Shown here in pieces: positions 1 to 4,491 of a stretch of 8,991 bases of DNA. This DNA is from an uncultured Selenomonadaceae bacterium (lineage in GTDB: Bacteria > Bacillota > Negativicutes > Selenomonadales > Selenomonadaceae), in NCBI GenBank assembly GCA_905235425.1, contig CAJOKY010000122.1:1-8991 (forward strand). Reading direction: 5' to 3'. How positions within the stretch are numbered: the first letter of the stretch is position 1; every line of letters begins with the position of its first letter. The notes under the pieces were generated by a model. The model worked only from the letters and a program-made list of their open reading frames with translations. It was not told where the DNA came from and made no database searches. Both the position numbers and the translations under genes were made by a program.

Positions 1-41
1 AAATTCACTAATGCAACAGATATTTATTTGGCGGGTACGCT

Positions 42-1802
42 TCAAGTTACGAGCGGCACGAGCATGACAGACGTGCTTATCGACATTGCACCGCCCAACG
101 TCACCGTGTCACTACTCGCGCCGAAGATAACCTGCGATACCGCAGTATTCGACGTGTCACTTACCGAAATAGTACCTAACTTCGCAAAAGTCGTATCACT
201 AAGCGTGAATGCGTAGCCTAAAGGTTGTGTTTTCGCATCTGAAGCCGCAACCGAGCTGAATATACCCGCCAATGTCACGTTCGTGTTATTATACGTGAAA
301 CCTATGCTGGCGTCGGAGCTGCCTGTCGTAAACAAAAGCTGTTTCGATGCGTCTGTACCGTTCAGCCCAAGTGCTATCGACGTCTCTGAAGAAAACGCCA
401 ATGTACCGGCTAAGCCACCAAATATCTTAACGTCGCTTGAACCCGAAACAAACGTAGCACTGCCGCCTGTACCTATAGTAAATGTCATCGGCGCAAATGT
501 CGTTCCGCTACCGTCAAGGTCAATCAAGTAGTTCTTGCTAGCCTCAAATGCCAATGTAGCAGATGCATTATTTTCAAGATTGTACAGAGTGCCGTCTGTC
601 GCCGCAAGTGCAAAGTTACCTGTACCCAGCGTGATGAAAGGCGTCGTGTCTGTCACGCCGAATGTTACCGTACCGTCGGTACTGGCATTTGCCGTTGCAA
701 GGTTTTTGTACAGCTGACCATCTAAGCTTACGCCGACATTGCTTGACGCACCGCCTTTTACCGCAAATTGCACCCAAACATCAGAATTAGACGCTATGCC
801 GGTAAATGACTGCGGCGTAGTTGTACCTGTTTGATATTGACCGACTGTCATTGAAAAGATATTGGTCGTGGAGTCTTTACCTTTACCAATAACGCTTACG
901 CCGACGCCGTTGATTTTGTACGTTTCTGTTTCGTCTTTGTCGACGTTATCGAATTGAACCAAGTTGCCGTCGTTGACAAAGTCAATAGATTTTTGACTGG
1001 CAGCAGCAGAATTGTCACGATAGACATATTTTCCGGTAATCAAACTTTTAAGATCATCCGGAGTGTTAGTATTAGACGCTGCCAAGCTTACATCGTAAAG
1101 GTCTACAGAATATCTCTTACCAGTATCACTTATCCATACTGTATTTCCGTTACCAAACGATTTACCCTGTGCATCATGTGCCGACATCATTAAATACGTA
1201 GAAGAAAACTCGACGCCAGTAGGATAAACGCTTGTGTAAGAGCCGTTAGTATAAAATATACCGCTTGATGAAGAATAATCACTGCCGTTAAAGGTTCCAT
1301 GCGCATATGCTTTATATAGAGAACTGTCTACTGCAAAACCTACAAAATAATCAACTCCTGCACCGCCTGTACTAGTTTGAACCGGAAGATTATTATAGGC
1401 AATGGCAATACGTATATCAGACGCATTAATCTGATACGCAGTCAATTTGTAAGAAGGATCATAGTACTGTACAATTCCCGATTCGGATGAAACTAATGGG
1501 GCAATGGTAATGTGGCTACTAGTGATATTTGAGTCATTATATACTGAAACATTAGCCAGAGACTGCTCAGAAGAACGACCGAGCGTGTACGCCGACAAAA
1601 CACCGGTCAAGCTTGACGGCGAAATGAACGTGGTAGAAAAATTGGACGCGCCGTTACCTGTGCTTGACTGTCTGAGAGAATAGGTATCGGCAAAGCGCTG
1701 CATGCTAAAAATGCGGTCTTCACCGCTGATTGTAGAATTAAAAACGTCTTCGTCGATCTCCGACTTAATTAATCCTTGCGAATTAATTTTAAAGATATTC
1801 AT
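42..1802 (-). CDS. Large beta-rich, cysteine-free surface/exported-type protein
   Basis: No specific family is recognised. The 586-residue product starts MNIFKINSQG and has no cysteine. It is rich in Ser, Thr, Gly, Asn and Ala, with many short alternating hydrophobic/polar stretches, especially from about residue 330 on, as in beta-helix or beta-strand-repeat adhesins. The start is chosen at 1802 because GGAGA lies 8 nt upstream of this ATG. A 37-codon in-frame extension exists, but it runs back through that ribosome binding site and has Arg residues scattered through its hydrophobic part. Residues 1-30 are charged and polar, so there is no visible Sec signal peptide. The C-terminus (ending in LVPLVT) shows no anchor, LPXTG or beta-barrel signature. 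Either export is by another route, such as a C-terminal type I signal, or the gene is truncated. The leader upstream carries several hairpins. The role is inferred from composition only. Confidence 0.7.
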   Translation of the reverse strand: MNIFKINSQGLIKSEIDEDVFNSTISGEDRIFSMQRFADTYSLRQSSTGNGASNFSTTFISPSSLTGVLSAYTLGRSSEQSLANVSVYNDSNITSSHITIAPLVSSESGIVQYYDPSYKLTAYQINASDIRIAIAYNNLPVQTSTGGAGVDYFVGFAVDSSLYKAYAHGTFNGSDYSSSSGIFYTNGSYTSVYPTGVEFSSTYLMMSAHDAQGKSFGNGNTVWISDTGKRYSVDLYDVSLAASNTNTPDDLKSLITGKYVYRDNSAAASQKSIDFVNDGNLVQFDNVDKDETETYKINGVGVSVIGKGKDSTTNIFSMTVGQYQTGTTTPQSFTGIASNSDVWVQFAVKGGASSNVGVSLDGQLYKNLATANASTDGTVTFGVTDTTPFITLGTGNFALAATDGTLYNLENNASATLAFEASKNYLIDLDGSGTTFAPMTFTIGTGGSATFVSGSSDVKIFGGLAGTLAFSSETSIALGLNGTDASKQLLFTTGSSDASIGFTYNNTNVTLAGIFSSVAASDAKTQPLGYAFTLSDTTFAKLGTISVSDTSNTAVSQVIFGASSDTVTLGGAMSISTSVMLVPLVT

Positions 1803-1895
1803 AAAATGAATCTCCTTTCGAAAAGATAGGGGATGGAACGCACGAATAATCACAAGGGTGCGAACCGAAAAAATCAATCGGAAAAAGGTTTTTGT

Positions 1896-2008
1896 AAGTT
1901 CGACGCGCCACACATCGAACTTGTGACGGAAGGCGACGGGGAATCGCCTTAAGGTTGCGGACAGCGGGGACTGTCCAAAAAAGGTAGATTGGACGGCGGG
2001 GAACCGCC
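1896..2008 (-). promoter_or_regulatory. Hairpin array in the leader of the surface-type gene
   Basis: Four stem-loops lie in a row upstream of the 1802 start. One has 8-bp arms AAGTTCGA/TCGAACTT (1896-1903 and 1915-1922). One has 7-bp arms AAGGCGA/TCGCCTT (1930-1936 and 1944-1950). One has 6-bp arms GGACAG/CTGTCC (1959-1964 and 1971-1976). One has 5-bp arms GGCGG/CCGCC (1995-1999 and 2004-2008). On the transcript of the downstream gene the last three share a C-rich apex (UUCCCCG, UCCCCG, and UUCC followed by CCG), although their stems differ. Constant loop with varied stem suggests the loop matters. The function is unknown: a translation or stability element in the leader, or a REP-like dispersed repeat. 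Confidence 0.6.
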
Positions 2009-2031
2009 CAAAACGGGAAAAAACTTCTTAA

Positions 2032-2060
2032 ATTATGACACCGCGAAAACTTTTTGAAAA
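2032..2060 (-). promoter_or_regulatory. Possible promoter for the surface-type gene
   Basis: On the minus strand TTTTCA (2060-2055) is followed after 17 nt by CATAAT (2037-2032); these match 4/6 and 5/6 of the sigma-A consensus. A transcript starting near 2025 would have a leader of about 220 nt that includes all four hairpins. An AAAAGGAGG stretch at 2062-2070 lies just upstream and has no usable start codon after it. This is a weak call by eye. Confidence 0.35.
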
Positions 2061-2280
2061 ACCTCCTTTTAAAAGATAAATTGCCGAAAAAGAAGTAGCT
2101 AAGAAAGAACGATCGTTAGTAGGATTAAGTAGAATAATTAACCGCGATTAAAAAGTAACCTGTGAACAATCTGAAAAGATATCGAAAAAAACAGGTTGAC
2201 AGTTAAGCGCGAATGGGGGTAGTAAAAGATAACGCGGGGAAAGCGAAATTAAGATAAGATTAAAATGAGTTAAAGAGGGG

Positions 2281-2574
2281 TTAATCTTTTTCAACGACTT
2301 CGCCGTTAAGGGAAGCTTTAAGGACTTTGGAAGGCTTGAAAGCGGGAACCTTAGCGGAAGGGATTTGAATGACTTCGCCGGTACGGGGGTTGCGACCTTC
2401 GCGAGCAGCACGCTCATTGACGCAGAAAGTACCGAAGCCGGGAAGTTGAAGTTTGTCACCTGCAAGGAGGAGCTCGGTAATGACTTCGACGACAGCAGAG
2501 ACGGCTTTATCAGCCTGTCTGCGCGAGAAGTCGGATTTGTCGGCAACAGCCGCAATGAATTCAGTCTTGTTCAT
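2281..2574 (-). CDS. hup: HU family DNA-binding protein
   Basis: HU is a small dimeric histone-like protein that bends and compacts DNA in the nucleoid. The 97-residue product is full length for the family. The N-terminal helix pair (MNKTEFIAAVADKSDFSRRQ) is followed by GFGTF at 46-50 and by the DNA-binding arm around EGRNPRTGEVIQIP (59-72), with the intercalating proline at residue 63. A lysine-containing C-terminal helix (PAFKPSKVLKASLN) closes the fold. The start is set at 2574: AAAGGA lies 8 nt upstream, whereas the alternative ATG three codons earlier directly abuts that sequence. The gene is monocistronic by appearance, with its own strong promoter and a long structured leader. HU and IHF look alike in sequence; in a Firmicute a single HU is the usual case. 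Confidence 0.95.
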   Translation of the reverse strand: MNKTEFIAAVADKSDFSRRQADKAVSAVVEVITELLLAGDKLQLPGFGTFCVNERAAREGRNPRTGEVIQIPSAKVPAFKPSKVLKASLNGEVVEKD

Positions 2575-2618
2575 GGAAAACATCCTTTCATTAAAAAATT
2601 TATAAAATGGTTTACGAA

Positions 2619-2733
2619 TTAGGATACAGCGGGCGCTATTGGGCGATGATATGAGGTTGAAACGAGAATCAAGGATTCACCGAACGCCTAAAGGCGGTCA
2701 ACCCATAGAGCGCTTGTAGACTGTACGTCCTAA
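2619..2733 (-). ncRNA. Structured RNA in the HU 5' leader (unassigned)
   Basis: Read on the HU transcript, TTAGGA-cg-TACAG (2733-2721) pairs with CTGTATCCTAA (2629-2619): 11 bp with a 2-nt bulge, closing about 115 nt. Inside, AGCGC/GCGCT (2709-2713 with 2633-2637) extends the stem. TCAACC/GGTTGA (2698-2703 with 2655-2660) closes a branch bearing two small hairpins, GAATC-GATTC around 2666-2678 and ACCG-CGGT around 2679-2698. The transcript's first bases, GGCGCT (2742-2737), can also pair with AGCGCC (2637-2632), competing with the inner stem. Nested long-range pairing plus branching is more than chance usually gives. It may be a cis-regulatory leader or a free small RNA. I do not recognise it as 5S, SRP RNA, tmRNA, T-box or a common riboswitch. 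Confidence 0.5.
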
Positions 2734-2745
2734 AAAAGCGCCTAA

Positions 2746-2773
2746 ATAATAGCACAAAAAAAGGTGTTGTCAA
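2746..2773 (-). promoter_or_regulatory. Strong sigma-A-type promoter of the HU gene
   Basis: On the minus strand a perfect -35 TTGACA (2773-2768) and a -10 TATTAT (2751-2746) are separated by 16 nt containing a T-run. Transcription should start near 2739-2741, giving a leader of about 165 nt before the HU start codon. Confidence 0.85.
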
Positions 2774-2804
2774 GTCTTGACGCGGGTATTAGAATAATTT
2801 TAAT
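2769..2804 (+). promoter_or_regulatory. Divergent promoter with inverted-repeat -35 region
   Basis: TTGACG (2777-2782) and TTTAAT (2799-2804) are spaced by 16 nt and point right, away from HU. The -35 boxes of the two opposite promoters form GTCAAG-T-CTTGAC (2769-2781), a perfect inverted repeat around one base. The rightward transcript would begin near 2811 and reach the antitoxin-like gene after a leader of roughly 100 nt. Polymerases on the two promoters must compete, and a dimeric regulator could occupy the repeat. Confidence 0.5.
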
Positions 2805-2908
2805 ATGGCGGAAGTGTGGAGATTAAAGTTTGATTAAAAATCTTGAAGAGCATAAATTTGGTACCGATCTAATATTTTGAATGAAATTTATTGTGGAGGA
2901 AAATTTAC

Positions 2909-3109
2909 ATGACGGAAGAAAGATACAAAACAGTTGAGCAGTCAATAATTGACGCTTGCAAAGAAGTAAGGGAGATGCGTGCAGGAAGATTGCCGGAACG
3001 TGAGTGGCGCGAAGTTTTTACCGAACTTAAGGCAGAGCTTTTTGCAGAAGAGGCGATGACTTCCGAAGGAAATATTATTTCACAGAAAAAGAGGACTCAA
3101 GCAGTATGA
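2909..3109 (+). CDS. Small antitoxin-like protein paired with a RelE-type toxin remnant
   Basis: The product is 66 residues, starts MTEERYKTVEQSIIDACKEV, and is charged and largely helical by composition. The start at 2909 is chosen because GGAGG sits 9 nt upstream; a TTG six codons earlier lies inside that ribosome binding site region. The stop overlaps the next start as ATGA, the coupling typical of type II toxin-antitoxin pairs in which the antitoxin comes first. The downstream partner begins like a RelE/ParE toxin (MKIIWSSHFTDDIKYYFKKKH). The antitoxin role is inferred from this position, size and partner; no DNA-binding motif is recognised. It appears intact although its toxin is broken. 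Confidence 0.6.
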   Translation: MTEERYKTVEQSIIDACKEVREMRAGRLPEREWREVFTELKAELFAEEAMTSEGNIISQKKRTQAV

Positions 3110-3264
3110 AAATTATTTGGAGTAGTCATTTCACGGATGATATAAAATATTATTTTAAGAAAAAACACTAAAAAAAAATTTTCGACGACTTAGAGCCTGT
3201 ACTTTCGGAGCCGGAAAATGATAAGCAAATTTCTATGATGATAAAAAATGTTATTGAGGAATGA
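3106..3264 (+). pseudogene. RelE/ParE-like toxin remnant
   Basis: The reading frame starts at an ATG overlapping the preceding stop and encodes MKIIWSSHFTDDIKYYFKKKH. An in-frame TAA follows at 3169-3171. Reading on in the same frame gives KKIFDDLEPVLSEPEND and then KQISMMIKNVIEE before TGA at 3264. The N-terminal part resembles RelE-like mRNA-interferase toxins that carry a HYKKIFDDL-type segment, so TAA probably replaced a Tyr codon beside an A-run. Such toxins are about 100-120 residues; only about 52 codons are left, so the middle or the end has been deleted. The final KQISMMIKNVIEE could be the original C-terminus joined by an internal deletion, but this is a guess. Confidence 0.65.
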
Positions 3265-3275
3265 TTGAAACGCTG

Positions 3276-3309
3276 AAAGCCAACAAGGAAGAAGGGGGGG
3301 GGTATCATT
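3276..3309 (+). repeat. Degenerate brnT 3' tail with a 9-G tract in the ribosome binding site of copy A
   Basis: Aligned with the brnT end at 4003-4029, this stretch encodes KANKEE in the same relation to the following antitoxin start. It appears to be a worn remnant of a brnT 3' end. A run of nine G (3294-3302) occupies the ribosome binding site position, 7 nt before the ATG at 3310. The equivalent position is six G in copy B and GGAAG in copy C. Confidence 0.5.
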
Positions 3310-3495
3310 ATGGGAATGCTGTATGTTTATAAAGGTATGCCGCCACTTACGCCGGAAGATTTAGCCGAACTTGACGCGTTGGAAAAGATGAGCGACGACA
3401 ACATAGTATATGATGAAGACGCGCCGCGTTTGACAGAAGAGCAGTTGAAAAAATTTAAGCGCGTGTATCCGCGACGTGAAGAAAAAGTCAGCTGA
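3310..3495 (+). CDS. BrnA-like antitoxin, copy A (orphan)
   Basis: BrnA antitoxins neutralise the BrnT ribonuclease by forming a tight complex. This 61-residue protein has the family's N-terminal pattern: PPLTPEDLAELDALEKMSDD, then IVYDEDAPRLTEEQLKKFKRV. From about residue 21 it is nearly identical to copies B and C, but its first 12 residues (MGMLYVYKGMPP) differ, so it looks mosaic. Like the others it stops at EEKVS, about where many BrnA proteins continue into a ribbon-helix-helix DNA-binding domain. No brnT gene precedes it, only a decayed tail. The G-run before the start gives an abnormal ribosome binding site, so expression is uncertain. Confidence 0.7.
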   Translation: MGMLYVYKGMPPLTPEDLAELDALEKMSDDNIVYDEDAPRLTEEQLKKFKRVYPRREEKVS

Positions 3496-3497
3496 AA
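3371..3497 (+). repeat. Direct repeat unit, copy A (127 bp)
   Basis: A 127-bp block from TTGACGCG to GCTGAAA, covering most of the antitoxin coding sequence, recurs at 3603-3729 and 4101-4227 with only a few substitutions and no length change. Confidence 0.9.
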
Positions 3498-3530
3498 ATA
3501 ACTGCGCGAAAAGCCAATAAAGAAGAAAGG
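3498..3530 (+). repeat. brnT 3' tail fused behind antitoxin copy A
   Basis: These 33 bases are identical to 3997-4029, the end of brnT, where they encode ITARKANKEER. Here they follow antitoxin copy A directly, with no toxin body. This marks the junction of a tandem duplication whose unit was a brnT tail plus brnA. Confidence 0.9.
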
Positions 3531-3541
3531 GGGGTTGTATT

Positions 3542-3727
3542 ATGCCGGTGGAGAAAGTTATTGATTTAAATGCACCGCTTACGCATGAGCAAGTAGCACG
3601 ACTTGACGCGTTGGAAAAGATGAGCGACGACGACATAGTTTATGATGAAGATGCGCCGCGCTTGACAGAAGAGCAGTTGAAAAAGTTTAGGCGCGTATAT
3701 CCGCGACGTGAAGAAAAAGTCAGCTGA
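3542..3727 (+). CDS. BrnA-like antitoxin, copy B (orphan)
   Basis: This 61-residue protein, beginning MPVEKVIDLNAPLTHEQVARL, differs from copy C at only a few residues (P2 versus L2, THEQV versus TPEQI, and FRRV versus FKRV). It has the BrnA-like acidic and helical segments but no ribbon-helix-helix region. The ribosome binding site is AAAGGGGGG with 7 nt to the ATG, one base longer than the AAAGGAAG of copy C. The upstream toxin sequence is reduced to the last codons of brnT. It probably arose by tandem duplication of the copy C end of a brnTA operon. Confidence 0.75.
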   Translation: MPVEKVIDLNAPLTHEQVARLDALEKMSDDDIVYDEDAPRLTEEQLKKFRRVYPRREEKVS

Positions 3728-3729
3728 AA
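3603..3729 (+). repeat. Direct repeat unit, copy B (127 bp)
   Basis: Second copy of the 127-bp antitoxin block. Similarity to the copy at 4101 extends leftward through the start codon into the brnT tail (from 3498), unlike copy A. Confidence 0.9.
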
Positions 3730-3757
3730 TTGACAAAGTTTCGGCAGGTGATAAAAT
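3730..3757 (+). promoter_or_regulatory. Promoter of the brnT-brnA operon, start codon close to the -10
   Basis: A perfect TTGACA (3730-3735) and TAAAAT (3752-3757) are spaced by 16 nt. The brnT ATG at 3764 is only 6 nt past the -10, so transcription would start at or beside the start codon. No ribosome binding site fits between, which suggests a leaderless or poorly translated toxin message. BrnTA operons are known to repress their own promoter. Confidence 0.65.
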
Positions 3758-3763
3758 TTAGGT

Positions 3764-4062
3764 ATGGAAAAAATTGTCAACAATCAAACGTTCATTTGGG
3801 ACGACGTAAAAAATTCAACTAATCGCCGTAAACATGGCATTGACTTTGAAGACGCGGCAAAATTTTCGCTGATGATAATCGTATCGAATTTTTAGATAGT
3901 CTTCATTCCGACGAAGAAGATAGGTACATTACGATTGGACAAGTTCGTAATATCCTTTTTGTGGTATATACAGAGCGTGAAGACAAAATACGTCTGATAA
4001 CTGCGCGAAAAGCCAATAAAGAAGAAAGGAAGTTGTATTATGCTGGTGGAGAAAGTTATTGA
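3764..4062 (+). pseudogene. brnT: BrnT-family toxin (DUF497), frameshifted
   Basis: BrnT is a ribonuclease toxin of type II systems, with a fold related to RelE. The first frame gives TFIWDDVKNSTNRRKHGIDFEDAAK, with the family's WD-x-K-N-x(4)-KHGIDF-x(2)-A pattern. It then leaves frame at an AAAATTTT run (near 3858-3866) and hits TAG at 3892-3894. One extra base in that run restores IFADDNRIEFLDSLHSDEEDRYITIG, a LFVVYTERED strand and IRLITARKANKEER, the normal C-terminal half of the family. The full gene would be about 99 residues and ends at 4062, overlapping the antitoxin start at 4040 by 23 nt, as usual for brnTA. The loss is one base, so a sequencing error or slippage is possible. Confidence 0.85.
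3997..4029 (+). repeat. brnT 3' tail, parental copy
   Basis: This 33-bp stretch within the brnT coding frame is identical to 3498-3530 and is the likely source of the copy fused behind antitoxin A. Confidence 0.9.
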
Positions 4063-4225
4063 TTTAAATGCGCCGCTTACGCCTGAACAAATAGCACGTC
4101 TTGACGCGTTGGAAAAGATGAGCGACGACGACATAGTTTATGATGAAGATGCGCCGCGTTTGACAGAAGAGCAGTTGAAAAAATTTAAGCGCGTGTATCC
4201 GCGACGTGAAGAAAAAGTCAGCTGA
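4040..4225 (+). CDS. brnA: BrnA-like antitoxin, copy C, cognate partner of the brnT above
   Basis: This 61-residue protein, starting MLVEKVIDLNAPLTPEQIARL, lies directly behind and overlapping brnT, the standard brnTA order. The start is supported by AAAGGAAG with 7 nt spacing. The visible pattern is a DALEKMSDDDIVYDEDAP acidic linker, then LTEEQLKKFKRVYPRR. It ends at EEKVS without the C-terminal ribbon-helix-helix that lets many BrnA proteins bind the operator, so it may bind toxin but not DNA. It is the last gene before a terminator. Confidence 0.8.
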   Translation: MLVEKVIDLNAPLTPEQIARLDALEKMSDDDIVYDEDAPRLTEEQLKKFKRVYPRREEKVS

Positions 4226-4227
4226 AA
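4101..4227 (+). repeat. Direct repeat unit, copy C (127 bp)
   Basis: Third copy of the antitoxin block, followed directly by the terminator, while copies A and B run into further toxin-antitoxin sequence. Confidence 0.9.
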
Positions 4228-4235
4228 GATTTTGT

Positions 4236-4258
4236 AGCCGCCTTAGTGCGGTTTTTTT
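4236..4258 (+). terminator. Rho-independent terminator after the BrnA cluster
   Basis: Stem AGCCGC/GCGGTT (one G-U pair) with loop CTTAGT, followed by seven T. It lies 10 nt after the antitoxin stop. Confidence 0.85.
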
Positions 4259-4270
4259 GTCGGCAAATAT

Positions 4271-4298
4271 TTTAAAGTAGGGGCGATTATGGTATAAT
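4271..4298 (+). promoter_or_regulatory. Extended -10 promoter for the Uma2 operon
   Basis: TGGTATAAT (4290-4298) is a perfect -10 with the TGn extension. TTTAAA (4271-4276), 16 nt upstream of the -10, is a partial -35. It lies between the preceding terminator and the Uma2 genes and would start transcription near 4305. Confidence 0.75.
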
Positions 4299-4329
4299 TA
4301 TAAAAATTTTTCAAGGAGATATTCAAGAT

Positions 4330-4467
4330 TTGGAAGAGACGGGAGGTAAAAATCTTCACCGTGAAATTGTTTCACATAAAAACTCTGCTGAAAAAATTAC
4401 TGAAAAAGATTCTACGTTAAATACAAAAAATTTTTTTGAAGTCGGAGTCAATGCCGAAGCGGTTTAA
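4330..4467 (+). CDS. Possible 45-residue hypothetical protein with TTG start
   Basis: An open frame from TTG (4330) to TAA (4467) encodes a hydrophilic peptide containing GGKNLHREIVSHKNSAEKIT and ending NFFEVGVNAEAV. AAGGAGA lies about 10 nt upstream of the TTG, and the frame sits between a strong promoter and the Uma2 gene, which begins 24 nt after its stop. No family is recognised. It could instead be leader sequence or the remnant of a larger gene, since the frame is open further upstream without an ATG. Confidence 0.35.
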   Translation: MEETGGKNLHREIVSHKNSAEKITEKDSTLNTKNFFEVGVNAEAV

Positions 4468-4491
4468 AATTTTATTAAGGTGGTGATTGAA

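Larger units (their letters stand above)
1803..2280. other. Long non-coding stretch between surface-type gene and HU gene
   Basis: This 478-base gap has no convincing gene on either strand. It holds the hairpin array and possible promoter described separately, a perfect 10-bp palindrome AACGATCGTT at 2108-2117, and a further UUUCCCCG-type stretch on the minus strand at 2233-2245 with only 3-bp arms. AT-only inverted arms AAGATTAA/TTAATCTT flank the HU stop, but with no GC stem they are not a convincing terminator. The HU transcript may therefore continue into this region. Confidence 0.5.

Noticed and set aside
28..717. Plus-strand open frames opposite the large protein
   Set aside because: These are antisense shadows of a Ser/Thr/Ala-rich gene; they lack ribosome binding sites.
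1803..1913. 37-codon N-terminal extension of the large surface-type protein
   Set aside because: It runs through the ribosome binding site and one hairpin of the leader, and its hydrophobic part is broken by Arg residues, unlike a signal peptide.
2062..2070. AAAAGGAGG on the minus strand
   Set aside because: It looks like a perfect ribosome binding site, but no ATG, GTG or TTG with a sustained frame follows at a proper distance.
2108..2117. Palindrome AACGATCGTT as an operator
   Set aside because: Only 10 bp, single occurrence noticed, no regulator nearby; not enough to call.
2195..2230. Plus-strand TTGACA near 2196 as a promoter
   Set aside because: No acceptable -10 at 15-19 nt; it would only give antisense transcription into HU.
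2250..2290. AT-rich inverted arms around the HU stop as a terminator
   Set aside because: Stem AAGATTAA/TTAATCTT has only one G-C pair, a 17-nt loop and no T-run in the HU direction.
2148..2555. 135-codon minus-strand frame overlapping HU
   Set aside because: It overlaps the HU gene in another frame, is Leu/Ser/Pro-rich in a shadow-like way and has no ribosome binding site.
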